A DNA stretch of 64,000 nucleotides from Halobellus captivus (GTDB lineage Archaea; Halobacteriota; Halobacteria; Halobacteriales; Haloferacaceae), in the NCBI RefSeq assembly GCF_003697845.1, contig NZ_RDQE01000012.1, positions 1 to 64,000 of the forward strand, read 5' to 3'. Positions 50,270 to 59,760 of the stretch are shown here, piece by piece. The number at the start of each line of letters is the position of its first letter. Position 1 is the stretch's first letter. The position numbers and the translations under genes are program-made. Below the pieces are notes generated by a model that saw nothing but the letters and a program-made list of their open reading frames with translations, made no database searches and was not told the origin of the DNA.

Positions 50270-50578
50270 TCAGTCCGACGGGAACGCTCGGTCGACGCCG
50301 CACCCGCCGTGGATAGGCGGGGCTGCGCGCACCTCGTCGCCCGCCGACAGCGTCGTCTCGAGCCCGTCGAGCCGCGAGACGCTGACGCCATCGACGGTGA
50401 GGCTGACGGCGTCGCCGAGGTCCCCGTCGGCGTAGAGGAGGTTCGCCAGATCGGGATGTTCCTCAACCAGTCCCGCCAGGAGGTCCTCGACGGTCGCGTC
50501 CGGCGGAAGCTCCCGCTCGACCGTCTTCGCCCCGACGACGTCCCGTACGGGACCGTACGCTCGAAAGACGACCTGCAT
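50270..50578 (-). CDS. MoaD/ThiS-type ubiquitin-like protein with a tail after its GG
   Basis: A 102-residue beta-grasp protein: QVVFRAYGPVRDVVGAKTVE, LPPDATVEDLLAGLVEEHPD, VSLTVDGVSVSRLDGLETTL, SAGDEVRAAPPIHGG. MoaD and SAMP proteins must end in Gly-Gly to be adenylated and to carry sulfur or be joined to lysines. Here ten residues (CGVDRAFPSD) follow the GG. The codon after GG is TGC, one base away from the stop TGA. Convergent with the AOR gene, which needs a pterin cofactor made with a MoaD. It may be inactive unless the tail is removed. Confidence 0.8.
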   Translation of the reverse strand: MQVVFRAYGPVRDVVGAKTVERELPPDATVEDLLAGLVEEHPDLANLLYADGDLGDAVSLTVDGVSVSRLDGLETTLSAGDEVRAAPPIHGGCGVDRAFPSD

Positions 50579-50744
50579 GCGTACGGGTATCGGACGACCG
50601 CGAATAAGCGTTGGCGGTTCCGGGGATCGTTGTTGGGGGTTTCGAGGATCGTCGAGCGGTTTCGAGGACCGACACGGGGACGAAAGTCACCACGATGCCG
50701 GGTGGGAGCCGGCTCCCCCCGGCGTGCGTTCGGAGGCCGGACCG

Positions 50745-51452
50745 TCATCTAGCATCGGTCGCAGCCTCCCGAACGATCTCGAGTACGATTCCGAGACCGA
50801 GCGTGCCGACGAACAGGAGGACGGTGCTCCCGACGACGACCGCTTCCGCGATCCGCGGGACGTGATCGACGATCGACACGAACGTCCGCACGTCGAGTGC
50901 GACCACCACGGCCGCACCCGCTCCGTTGAACGCCATATCGAGGACCGTGTCACGGAGGCCGTAGTACTCGAGCACCGGCGGTCTGTCGACGTGCTCGCCG
51001 AGTTCGCGGGCGGCGAGTTCCACGAACTCCCAGAACACGCCGACCCCGAGCGTGAACAGTACGGTGAAGACGGCCGCGTCGAGGTCGGTGACCTGCGCTC
51101 CGAACGCGTACCGGCTCTGGAGGCTTGCGTAGACGAGTGCCGCGATGAGGGCGGCGGAGACGGTGTGTGTCAGGTGGTCCCACCACCCGACGGTGTCGTA
51201 CCACCCCAACATTCCCAGCATGTGAAGGAACCCTGCGACCACGATCCACACCGAGAGCTCGGGGGGGAACGTCACGTTCGCCCCGGTTTCGAGCGCGATG
51301 GCGACCTCGGCGAGCGTCGGCGTCACGGCCGCGACCAGGGATGCGATCCCGTTCACGACCGCCCGGAGGTCCCGGGACGACGTCCCGACCAGGAGCGTTC
51401 CGAGGATCCCCGCGAGGAACACGAAGTACACGGCCTGTAACACGTCCGTCAT
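50745..51452 (-). CDS. Polytopic membrane protein (DUF2238/YjdF-like)
   Basis: A 235-residue protein with about six hydrophobic segments. YDTVGWWDHLTHTVSAALIA (about 95-115) with its Asp, His and Trp residues, then FTLGVGVFWEFVELAARELG, and RDTVLDMAFNGAGAAVVVAL later, are the pattern of the DUF2238 family. Function is unknown. Overlapping transcription with the AP-superfamily gene upstream is possible: their spacing is 33 bp. Confidence 0.7.
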   Translation of the reverse strand: MTDVLQAVYFVFLAGILGTLLVGTSSRDLRAVVNGIASLVAAVTPTLAEVAIALETGANVTFPPELSVWIVVAGFLHMLGMLGWYDTVGWWDHLTHTVSAALIAALVYASLQSRYAFGAQVTDLDAAVFTVLFTLGVGVFWEFVELAARELGEHVDRPPVLEYYGLRDTVLDMAFNGAGAAVVVALDVRTFVSIVDHVPRIAEAVVVGSTVLLFVGTLGLGIVLEIVREAATDAR

Positions 51453-51485
51453 GCGATGGGGACCACGGGCGGCGTCAGCCGACTC

Positions 51486-52832
51486 TCACACCAGGCTCGC
51501 GCCGTCGAAGTCGGTCCGCGCGTACTCCACGTCGAGCAGTTTCAGGAGGGTGGGGGCGACGTCGAGGAGGTCGGCGTCCCCGACGGTCGCGGCCGGGTGG
51601 TCGACGAAGAGCGCGGCGTTCTCGAAGGTGTGCATGCCGGTCCGTGGCCCGTCGGGGTCGAAGACGCGGTCTCGTGGCCGGAACCCGGCCTTCAGGTCGA
51701 ATCCGGGGTTGGGGATCGCCACGAGGTCGGGCGCGATCGCGTCGTGGTCGCCCCGGAAGGCGGTCTCGCGCTCGACGACGCGGTCGACCACGGGCTTGCC
51801 GTTCGGACCCTCCCACGCCTCCAGGTCCGCGACCAGGTCGGCCCGCACGTCGTCGTAGTCGGCCTCGGGAACGACGCCCTCCGGCTCGCGCCCCTCGAGG
51901 TTGAGGTAGAAGCGGCCGGGGACGAGCGAGTACGCGCGGGCGTCGCCGCCGATGTCCGCGAGCGAGTCGTGGTCCTCGTCGTCGTACTCGAGCCATCCCT
52001 CGCGGTCGAGCCACTCGTTGCAGTACACGTCGTGTTCGAGCCGCGTGAACCCGTGCGTCGAGCCGACGACGAGCGTCACGTCGTCGGGGAGCGCCTTCCG
52101 GATCGACCCGATGTGCGAGTCGAGCGCGGCGTAGAATTCGAGGAAGTCCTCGCGGTGTGGCCCCGAATCGAGGTGGTCGCCCCACAGGAAGTGGTTGATC
52201 CGGTCGGGCGAGGTGAACGCGCCGACGAACAGGTCCCAGTCGTCGCGCTCGACGTAGCGCTCGAACAGCGCCGCCCGTCCGTCGAGGACCTCGCGGGCGT
52301 GTTCGACGAACTCGGTCTTGTCCGCCTTGTGGCCGAGCTTCGCGTTGACCGACAGGGTGTAGTCGGCCTCCGCGAGGTACGCCCGGAGCTCCTCGGGATG
52401 TGCGGCCGTGTCGACCTCCGGCGAGAGGTAGCCGGAGAGCATCCGCTGGAGGTTCCGCTGGGGCGGAAACGTGACGGGGACGTTGAGGACGGTCGCGTCG
52501 AGACCCGCCGCGGTGGCCCGGTCCCACACCCGCGTCGCCTGGACGTCCCGGCCCATCGGGACGTAGGTGTCGTAGGAGCCGACCTCGCGGTCCTGGAAGC
52601 CGTACACGCCGGTCTCGCCCGGGTTCACGCCGGTCGTGAGGACGGGCCAGCAGGCGCTCGACTCCGCCGGGACGATGCTGTCTATCGCCCCGCCGTCGCC
52701 CGCCTCGGCGATCGCCGAGAGCGTCGGGAACGTCTCGGGGTCGTTCGCCACGAGGTCGTACGGGAGTCCGTCGATCCCGACGAACGCCACGCGCGGGGTG
52801 TCGTTCCCGCGCAACCGGTCGAAGAGGCCCAT
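51486..52832 (-). CDS. Alkaline-phosphatase-fold phosphodiesterase-like protein with an altered metal site
   Basis: A 448-residue protein. Asp21 in [14 protein letters not shown] is the first metal ligand, and the nucleophile region [20 protein letters not shown] places Ser58 at the nucleophile position. The usual D-H-G-F metal motif reads [14 protein letters not shown], so an expected Asp is Thr while the His is kept. Later [20 protein letters not shown] contains the third site. Members of this group are nucleotide pyrophosphatases, phosphodiesterases or phosphonoacetate hydrolases. With one ligand changed, activity is uncertain. Confidence 0.8.
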   Translation of the reverse strand: MGLFDRLRGNDTPRVAFVGIDGLPYDLVANDPETFPTLSAIAEAGDGGAIDSIVPAESSACWPVLTTGVNPGETGVYGFQDREVGSYDTYVPMGRDVQATRVWDRATAAGLDATVLNVPVTFPPQRNLQRMLSGYLSPEVDTAAHPEELRAYLAEADYTLSVNAKLGHKADKTEFVEHAREVLDGRAALFERYVERDDWDLFVGAFTSPDRINHFLWGDHLDSGPHREDFLEFYAALDSHIGSIRKALPDDVTLVVGSTHGFTRLEHDVYCNEWLDREGWLEYDDEDHDSLADIGGDARAYSLVPGRFYLNLEGREPEGVVPEADYDDVRADLVADLEAWEGPNGKPVVDRVVERETAFRGDHDAIAPDLVAIPNPGFDLKAGFRPRDRVFDPDGPRTGMHTFENAALFVDHPAATVGDADLLDVAPTLLKLLDVEYARTDFDGASLV

Positions 52833-52960
52833 ACCCCCCCATCAACGGAGAGGAGCAAAAGGGTTGATATCGATCGGGCCGACGGGCGGGCGTTCGTCGA
52901 CCGAGACGGCCGCGTCCGATCCCCGCCACACACAAGTGGCACCGACGAGAACGGGGGATC

Positions 52961-54915
52961 GTGACGGAGCGCCCGGCATCCGTGCTGCTCGCGGACCCCC
53001 ACGACGAGTTCGCCGCGGCGCTCGAGACGACGCTGGCCGACGCGACGGGCGAGTTCGAACTCCGGCACGTCCGCGACCTCCGAACCGCCCGCGACGCGTT
53101 CGATCCGGCCCGCCACGACTGCGTGCTCGTCGAGCGCGACCTCGGCTCGGGGATCGGACTCGACCTTCTCGCGGCCGTCCGCCGGATCGATCCGGGAGTC
53201 CCCGTGTTCGTCGTCACCGCCGACGGCGACGAGGCGTTCGCGGCGTCCGCGGTGGACGCGGGCGCGACCGGCTACGTGCGGAAGGGCGACCCGGACGCGC
53301 TCGCGGACCTCCGCGACCGGATACGGCGGGCGCGTACCGTCCGAGCGGGAGGCGACGACGCCGACCACGCCGCGACGATCGAGCGGCTCCGGGCGTCAGC
53401 CGAGCGTCTGGACACCATCCTCGAGCACACGACGAACCTGGTGTTCATGAAGGACACCGACGACCGCTACCTCCTCGTCAACGACGCGTTCGCGTCGCTG
53501 GTCGGGGTCCCGCGCGAGGAGATCATCGGGGCGACGACCGCCGAGGTCCACGGCGGGGAGTTCGCCGGTCGTTTCCGCGCCAACGACGAGGCGGCCATCG
53601 CGGCCGGCGAGCCGTAGCGGTTCGACGAGCGCTATCCCGGCCCGGACGGCGAGCGTCGGTTCGCCACGGTCCGCGTCCCGCTCTTCGACGAGACCGGCGA
53701 GCCGTACGCGGTCTACGGGATCGCGACCGACATCACCGCGGAGTTGGCGTTCGTGGAGGAGCGCGCCGAACTGCTCGACCGGATGACCGACGCGTTCGTC
53801 GCGCTCGACGCCGACGACCGGATAACCTACCTCAACGCCCGGGCGGCGGGAGTGACGGCCGGCGACCGCGACCGCGACGACCTCGTCGGCGAGCGCGTCT
53901 GGGACGTGTTCCCCGGCGTGATCGACACCGAGTTCCGGACGGCCCTCGAGCGCGCCCGCGAGACCGGCAAGTCGACGACCGCGACGATCCACTACGAGCC
54001 GGCCGACCGCTTCTTCGAGACGCGGGTCTATCCGTTCGACTCGGGCGTCTCCGTCTACTCCCGGGACGTCACGGAGGCGATGCACGAGCGGCGCGAGCTG
54101 GAGCGGCGCGAGTCCGTCATGCACCGGCTCCACGAGGCCATCTCGGAGAGGGACGCCACGTTCGAGCGAAAGGTCGCCTCGCTGCTCGCGCTCGGCAGGG
54201 AGGTACTCGGCGTCGAGTCGGGACTGCTCTCGCGAGTCCAGGGCGACCGCTATCGGACGGTGGTCGTCGACGACGCCACCGGCGAGTTCGCCGAGGGCGA
54301 CGTCGTCTCCCTGTCGTCGACGGTCTGCGAGCGGGTCGTCTCGACGGAGCGGTCCCTCCAGGCGAGTCGGCGCCGGACGACCCCGATCTCGCCGAGCGTG
54401 ACGGGGTCGTCGCGCTCGATCGAATGACGGAGCTCATCGAGGACGCCCTCTCGTTCGCCCGAATGGGCGATCGCGTCGTCGACGTCGAGCGGGTGGACGT
54501 CGCGGCCGTCGCCGAGCGGGCCTGGGGGACCGTCGAGACCGCGGACGCGACCCTGCGGATCGAAGAGGTCGGGGCGATCGACGGCGACGCCTCGCGGCTT
54601 CGGACCCTGTTCGAGAACCTGTTTCGAAATGCCGTCGAGCACGGCGGCGAGGGCGTGACCGTCACGGTGGGTCGCGAGGGAACGACCCTGTTCGTCGCCG
54701 ACGACGGGCCCGGGATCCCCGAGGCGGACCGTGAGACGGTCTTCGAGGTCGGGTTCTCCACCAACCACGATGGCACGGGATTCGGGCTGGGGATCGTCTC
54801 GGAGATCGCGACCGCCCACGGCTGGACCGCGGCCGCGACCGAGGCGGAAGGCGGGGGCGCGCGGATCGAACTCCGCGGCGTCACGGCGGCAGATCCGGCC
54901 GAATCGCCCGAGTGA
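52961..54915 (+). pseudogene. Sensor histidine kinase, broken by a nonsense codon and a deletion
   Basis: GTG start at 52961. Residues 1-125 form a receiver domain ([56 protein letters not shown]). A PAS domain starts at [20 protein letters not shown] and is interrupted by an in-frame TAG at 53615-53617, after which the same frame continues with [15 protein letters not shown], a second PAS and the first half of a GAF domain. Near 54365 the sequence jumps frame straight into the second HisKA helix ([18 protein letters not shown]) and a complete HATPase ([23 protein letters not shown]). The part with the phosphorylated His is missing. Confidence 0.88.
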
Positions 54916-54973
54916 GCGACGACGCGAGTGAGCGACGACGCGAGTAGGCGACGACGCGAGTAGGCGACGATCT
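54910..54973. repeat. Four tandem 16-bp repeats
   Basis: Units GAGTGAGCGACGACGC twice, then GAGTAGGCGACGACGC and a partly changed fourth unit. The repeat begins at the stop codon of the kinase remnant (54913-54915) and fills the gap before the PhzF gene. Slippage origin is likely. Confidence 0.85.
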
Positions 54974-55061
54974 CGAATGAGCGACGGTCCCGATGGAAGC
55001 AGGATCGACGTTGCGACCGCCGACCCCGGGAGCTTTTTCGTGGGGACGACGAGGAGGTGGC

Positions 55062-56039
55062 ATGGAAACGCGACGCACGCTGCTCGTCGACGCCTTCACC
55101 GACGACCCTCTCGCCGGCAACGTCGCCGGCGTGGTGCCCGACGCCGCGGGATTGAGCGACGACCGGATGGGACGGATCGCGTCGGAGCTCGGCGCGTCCG
55201 AGACCGCGTTCCTCACGCCCGCGGACGGGGACGCCGACCGGCGGATCCGGTACTTCACGCCGACCGACGAGGTCGACCTCTGCGGACACGCCACGGTGGC
55301 CTCGTACGCCGCGCTGTTCGCGGACGGAGCGATCGACGCCGGCGAGCACGTCCTCCGCACGAACGTCGGCGACCTGACGGTCACGGTGACCGAGTCGGGC
55401 CGGGTCTGGATGCGACAGGAGTCGCCGACGGTCGGGACGGTCGAGGTCGACGCGGACCGGCTCGGCTCCGCGCTCGGGATCGATCCGGCCGCGCTGCGTG
55501 ACGTGGGCGCGGACCTCCCCGTCGCGGTCGCATCGACCGGCCTCCCGTTCCTCGTGGTGCCCGTAAACTTCCTCGAGCGACTCGGCGAGGCCGACCCGGA
55601 CATGCGCGCGGTCGAGGGGCTGTCCGCCGAGTTCGACGTCGCGGGCGTGTACGCCTTCACCTTCGACGCGCTCGGGGCGGACTCGACGCTCCACGGCCGG
55701 GCGTTCGCGCCCGCCGTCGGCGTCCCCGAGGACCCGGTGACGGGCACCGCGAGCGGCGCGGTCGGCGGATACCTCCGGGCGGTCGAGGCGTTCGACGGCG
55801 ACTTCCCCGAGGAGATCCGGTGCGAGCAGGGCCACTTCCTCGATCGGCCCGGATGCGTGGCGGTCCGAGTCGACGAGGGCGACGGGGGCAGCGGGGACGG
55901 AGAAGGCGAGGATGCGATCGGCGGAAACGGGGAAGACGGCGAGGTGACCGTGACGGTCGGCGGCGACGCGGTCGTCTCGCTCGACGGCGAGATCCGCCTC
56001 CCCGAGGAGGAGGACGGCGACGGTATCATCGAGGCGTGA
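55062..56039 (+). CDS. PhzF-family isomerase/epimerase
   Basis: A 325-residue protein; start METRRTLLVDAFTDDPLAGN at 55062. The diaminopimelate-epimerase-like fold is shown by ELGASETAFLTPADG (catalytic Glu about residue 46), TPTDEVDLCGHATVASYAAL (about 67-86) and, in the second half, EDPVTGTASGAVGGYLRA (about 226-243). Substrate unknown. The last 60 residues contain a glycine/aspartate-rich insertion (GDGGSGDGEGEDAIGGNGED) that looks recently expanded. Confidence 0.88.
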   Translation: METRRTLLVDAFTDDPLAGNVAGVVPDAAGLSDDRMGRIASELGASETAFLTPADGDADRRIRYFTPTDEVDLCGHATVASYAALFADGAIDAGEHVLRTNVGDLTVTVTESGRVWMRQESPTVGTVEVDADRLGSALGIDPAALRDVGADLPVAVASTGLPFLVVPVNFLERLGEADPDMRAVEGLSAEFDVAGVYAFTFDALGADSTLHGRAFAPAVGVPEDPVTGTASGAVGGYLRAVEAFDGDFPEEIRCEQGHFLDRPGCVAVRVDEGDGGSGDGEGEDAIGGNGEDGEVTVTVGGDAVVSLDGEIRLPEEEDGDGIIEA

Positions 56040-56111
56040 CGGGCTCATCGATCGTCACCGGCACGTGGGGATCGACCGAACGCTTACCTCCGCGAGACCC
56101 GTACCGATCGC

Positions 56112-56306
56112 ATGGAGTTCGACCTCCCCCGTGCGGCCGGTATCGTGGCGCTTCTCATCGCCGTCGGAACCGCCGGGCTCGTCGGCGGCGGCATGATGCC
56201 GCTCTCGACGACGCTCATGATGGTCGTCCCCTCGATGGTCGTCTTCGGGGCTATCGTCTTCGTCGTCGGCATGAAACACGGCGAGTTCCGCGCGACGCGG
56301 ACGTAG
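56112..56306 (+). CDS. Small two-helix membrane protein (DUF7333-like)
   Basis: A 64-residue protein with two hydrophobic segments: AAGIVALLIAVGTAGLVGGG and TLMMVVPSMVVFGAIVFVVG, then MKHGEFRATRT on the cytoplasmic side. The layout is common in haloarchaeal genomes; function unknown. It lies alone between phzF and the exchanger gene. Confidence 0.7.
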   Translation: MEFDLPRAAGIVALLIAVGTAGLVGGGMMPLSTTLMMVVPSMVVFGAIVFVVGMKHGEFRATRT

Positions 56307-56374
56307 GACGGCGATACCGCCGCGTCCCCGTCCCGTATCGCGTCGTTTTTGAAAGGACGGCGTGAACCGCGGGC

Positions 56375-57325
56375 ATGGTGCTCGGATCGCCGGTGACCGA
56401 ACTCGGCCTCCTCCTCGCCGGCGTCGGGCTGTTGTACGCCGGCGCGGAGCTGCTCGTCGCGGGCGCTCGCGACCTCGCGCTCGCTATCGGGCTGAAGGCC
56501 TCGACGGTCGGCGTCACCGTCGTCGCGTTCGCGACGACCGCGCCGGAGCTGTTCGTGGCGATCCTCGGCGCGCTCACCGTGTCGACCGACATCGGTTTGG
56601 GCGCGATCGTCGGCTCGAACGTCGCCAACGTCGGGCTCGTGCTCGGGATCGCCGCGCTGATCCGTCCGCTCGAGGTCTCCGGGACGGTGTTCCGCAGGGA
56701 CGTGCCGTTCATGATCCTCGCGGCGCTGCTGCTCGTCGGACTCGGCTGGAACGGGCGGATCGGCCCCCTCGAGGGCGGCGTCCTCCTCGCGGCGCTCGTC
56801 GCGTTCACCGCCGTCGTGCTGCGCGGAGTCCAGCGGACGCAGGCGGGCATCTCCGCCGCGGAACGCGACGGCATGCCGGACGCCGAGGCGAGGGACGTCG
56901 CCGCCGTGATCGGCGGGATCGCCGCGCTCGTCGTCGGCTCCCGCTGGCTGATCGACGGGGGACGGGACCTGCTCGCCGCGGCCGGCTTCTCCGACCTGTT
57001 CATCGGGCTCACCGTGCTCGCGGTCGGCACCTCGTTGCCGGAACTCGCCGCGAGCGTCGTCGCCGCCGTCCGCGGCGAGGCGAGCTTCAGCGTCGGCAAC
57101 GTCGTCGGCTCGAACATCTACAACGTCCTCGCCGTCATCGGGCTGCTCGCGTTCGTCTCCCCGATCGACGTGAGCCCCGGGGTCCGGGCGTTCGAGTTCC
57201 CGACGCTCCTCGCGTTCACCCTGCTCGTCGTCGGGCTCATGTACCGCGGCGACCGGCTCACGCGGGTCGACGGAGCGATACTCGTGGCCGCGTACGTGAG
57301 CTTCGTCTACCTGCTGTTGCCGTGA
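56375..57325 (+). CDS. Calcium/sodium exchanger (CaCA family)
   Basis: A 316-residue membrane protein with ten hydrophobic segments in two inverted repeats. The alpha-repeats are visible: TVVAFATTAPELFVAILGAL with GLGAIVGSNVANVGLVLG (about 48-88), and TVLAVGTSLPELAASVVAAV with VGNVVGSNIYNVLAVIG (about 212-252), with the Glu and Asn residues that bind the cations. The stop codon lies inside the first unit of a 29-bp tandem repeat. Confidence 0.9.
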   Translation: MVLGSPVTELGLLLAGVGLLYAGAELLVAGARDLALAIGLKASTVGVTVVAFATTAPELFVAILGALTVSTDIGLGAIVGSNVANVGLVLGIAALIRPLEVSGTVFRRDVPFMILAALLLVGLGWNGRIGPLEGGVLLAALVAFTAVVLRGVQRTQAGISAAERDGMPDAEARDVAAVIGGIAALVVGSRWLIDGGRDLLAAAGFSDLFIGLTVLAVGTSLPELAASVVAAVRGEASFSVGNVVGSNIYNVLAVIGLLAFVSPIDVSPGVRAFEFPTLLAFTLLVVGLMYRGDRLTRVDGAILVAAYVSFVYLLLP

Positions 57326-57412
57326 CCCCCTTCGTCTACCTGCTGTTGCCGTGACCCCCTTCGTCTACCTGCTGTTGCCGTGACCCCCTTCGCCTACCTG
57401 CTGTTGCCGTGG
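57301..57412. repeat. 29-bp tandem repeat, about 3.9 copies, at the exchanger 3' end
   Basis: Units start at 57301, 57330, 57359 and 57388, each beginning CTTCGTCTACCTGCTGTTGC (the last with one change). The unit encodes the final FVYLLLP of the exchanger plus its TGA, so the end of the gene has been copied three more times downstream without changing the protein. Confidence 0.95.
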
Positions 57413-57546
57413 TCCACCGGCGGCACGGTCATCCGCGGCGTCGCGATCGTCCCCGGCGTTTATCTTCGATCGGGCGTAATCCGGCGGCATGGACTGCCCT
57501 CCACGAACGGCGCGTCGACCGCCGGGCCCATCCGGCCGGAACCGCG

Positions 57547-58128
57547 ATGCGTAGCTCGTTTCTGAAACACGCCGGGATCGGTGCCGCGACGATGCTCGTC
57601 ATGGGACTCGTCCCGTTCGGCGCGGTGTTCGCGCCGCTCGTCGGCGGAGCGATGGCCGGATGGCTCGGCGGAAGGGACGCCACGCACGGCGGGAAACTCG
57701 GCGGGGCGGCGGGTGCGATCGCGTCGCTGGCGGTCGCGGCCGTCGTGTTCCTCGGCGTCCTCCTCTCGGGGTTCGACCTCGGGATCACGCTGGTCCTCCT
57801 CGGGGCCGCGCTGTTCGCCACGGCGCTTCTGGTCGGGTTCGGAGCGCTCGGCGGGGTGCTCGGGTCGGCGATGGCCGCCGATCGGCGGTCGGCGTCGGTC
57901 AGCGACGCCGAACGTGGTGGGGCACGCGAGAGGGATCCGGTCCGGGAGGTCCAGGAGCGATACGCGGCCGGGGAGCTGACGGAATCCGAACTCGAGGACG
58001 AGCTCGACCGGGTGCTCGAGGGCGAGGGCGAGCGCGGGTCCGCCGGTCGAGCCGAACGAACCGGCGGGACGTCGGACGACCGGTCACGGATCGAGCCCGA
58101 TCGAGGGATACGCGAGTCGGAACGGTGA
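57547..58128 (+). CDS. Membrane protein with a C-terminal SHOCT-like motif
   Basis: A 193-residue protein; start MRSSFLKHAGIGAATMLVMG at 57547. Four hydrophobic segments (to about residue 115) resemble haloarchaeal DUF5518 proteins (GAVFAPLVGGAMAGWLGGRD). The tail contains VREVQERYAAGELTESELED followed by ELDRVL (about 137-162), a typical SHOCT motif. Function unknown. A short gap of 45 bp separates it from the dtd2 start. Confidence 0.75.
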   Translation: MRSSFLKHAGIGAATMLVMGLVPFGAVFAPLVGGAMAGWLGGRDATHGGKLGGAAGAIASLAVAAVVFLGVLLSGFDLGITLVLLGAALFATALLVGFGALGGVLGSAMAADRRSASVSDAERGGARERDPVREVQERYAAGELTESELEDELDRVLEGEGERGSAGRAERTGGTSDDRSRIEPDRGIRESER

Positions 58129-58173
58129 TGCCGAATCGATGGCTATTCGACCGACCGAAACCCAGCCGAACAC

Positions 58174-59625
58174 GTGATAGCGATCGTCGTCAGTCGGGCC
58201 GACAGCGCCTCCGAGCACATCGGCGAGCGACTCCTCGATATCGGCGACTGGACGAGCCACGAGGACGAAACCCGCCCCGACGCCGCGGGCGGCGGGACCT
58301 ACTATCGGACCGAGGGGTTCGAGCTCCGCGAGTTCGACGAGCTCCACATCGACCTGTCCGACCCGGCGGCCGCCTTCGGCGGAGGAGGGAGTGGGGACGA
58401 GCAGGACGCCGCGGACGACCCCGCCCTCCTCGTGTTCGTCTCGCGGCACTCCGGGAACACCGGTCCGTTGTTGACCGCCCACGTCACCGGCAACTTCGGG
58501 CCCGCGGAGTACGGCGGGGAGCCGCGGACCCTCGCGCGGGCCGCGCCGGGCGCGGTGAGCCGCGTCGTCGACGCGATGGCGACTCACGCGCCCGAGGGGT
58601 ACGACGTGGGGATCGAGTGCACCCACCACGGTCCGACGGACACCTCGGTTCCCTCGCTGTTCGCCGAGCTCGGCTCCGACGAGCCGCAGTGGCGCGACCC
58701 CGAGGGAGCCCGCGCGGTCGCCAAGGCCGTCCTCGCGCTCGAGGGGACGGGTCCGGATATGCACGGACCCGACGGTCGGAACCGCCACGTCGTCGGCTTC
58801 GGCGGCGGCCACTACGCCCCGCGGTTCACCCGGATCGTCCGCGAGACCGACTGGACCGTCGGCCACGTCGGGGCCGACTGGGCGCTCGCCGATATGGGCT
58901 CGCCGGACGCCAACCGCGACGTGATCGAGGGGGCGTTCGAACGGAGCCGCGCCGACCGCGCCGTGATAGAGGGGGATCGACCCGACCTCGTCGAAACGAT
59001 CCGGGACCTCGGGTACCGGGCCGTGAGCGAGACGTGGGTCCGGGCGGTCGACGACCGTCCGCTCGCGCTGGTCGAACACCTGGAGGCGGCGATCGAGCCC
59101 GTCGACGAGGGGCTCCGGTTCGGGTCGGTTGACGCGCCGATCGCGGAAGCGGGCGGGGGCAACCCGGCCGACCCGGCCGACGCCGCCGATGCCGCCGACC
59201 CCGCCGGCGCGGTGACCGTCCGCGACCTCCCGGACGAGTTGCTCGCGCGGGCACAGGGGATCGACGCCGAGGCCGCGCGCGCGACCGTCGAGTCGAACGC
59301 GGTCGCGTTCGGCACGGAGCAGGCCGGGACGCGTGCGGCCGGGAGCGTCGCGCTCGCGGTCGACGACGCGGCACCGGGATACGCGGACCTCGTCGCCGAC
59401 CTCGCGGCCGTGCTGGAGGCCGGCTACGACGAGGTCGTCGTCGACGACGACGCCGTAGTCGCCCGCGAGACCGCGTTCGACCCGGCGCTTGCGGTCGACC
59501 GGGGAGTACCGGAGGGGCCGGCGTTCGGCCGGCTCGCGTCCGGCGAGTCCGTGGAGGTGGAGGGCGAGACGATCGATCCGGCGGCAGTCTCGACGCGACG
59601 CGAGGAGCGATTTCCCGTCGAGTGA
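58174..59625 (+). CDS. dtd2: D-aminoacyl-tRNA deacylase (Dtd2/GEK1 type)
   Basis: A 483-residue protein with a GTG start at 58174. IAIVVSRADSASEHIGERLL, LVFVSRHSGNTGPLLTAHVT, GNFGPAEYGG, VGIECTHHGPTDTSVPSLFA (about 148-168) and VVGFGGGHYAPRFTRIVRET (about 206-225) are the signatures of archaeal Dtd2, a zinc enzyme that removes D-amino acids from mischarged tRNA. The C-terminal 150 residues, with an Ala/Asp-rich stretch (NPADPADAADAADPAGAV), are an extra domain seen in haloarchaeal members. Confidence 0.9.
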   Translation: MIAIVVSRADSASEHIGERLLDIGDWTSHEDETRPDAAGGGTYYRTEGFELREFDELHIDLSDPAAAFGGGGSGDEQDAADDPALLVFVSRHSGNTGPLLTAHVTGNFGPAEYGGEPRTLARAAPGAVSRVVDAMATHAPEGYDVGIECTHHGPTDTSVPSLFAELGSDEPQWRDPEGARAVAKAVLALEGTGPDMHGPDGRNRHVVGFGGGHYAPRFTRIVRETDWTVGHVGADWALADMGSPDANRDVIEGAFERSRADRAVIEGDRPDLVETIRDLGYRAVSETWVRAVDDRPLALVEHLEAAIEPVDEGLRFGSVDAPIAEAGGGNPADPADAADAADPAGAVTVRDLPDELLARAQGIDAEAARATVESNAVAFGTEQAGTRAAGSVALAVDDAAPGYADLVADLAAVLEAGYDEVVVDDDAVVARETAFDPALAVDRGVPEGPAFGRLASGESVEVEGETIDPAAVSTRREERFPVE

Positions 59626-59720
59626 GTCCGATCGTCGACCCGGCCTGGAGACTGCCGACCGATCGGGAGCCACCACTCCGGCTGAGGCCGTTTCGGCGTC
59701 TGACGCGGGTCGGACGATCG

Positions 59721-59736
59721 GGCAAGAATAAATACG
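59721..59736 (+). promoter_or_regulatory. TATA-like element of ftsZ1
   Basis: AAGAATAAATACG lies about 27 bp upstream of the ATG at 59761, consistent with a leaderless or nearly leaderless transcript. Confidence 0.55.
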
Positions 59737-59760
59737 TCGGGGTCGCAACGACACCACATA

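Noticed and set aside
53615-53617. In-frame TAG as a pyrrolysine codon
   Set aside because: No pyl gene is visible, pyrrolysine is not expected in a sensor kinase, and the same gene has a second lesion, so simple decay is the better reading.
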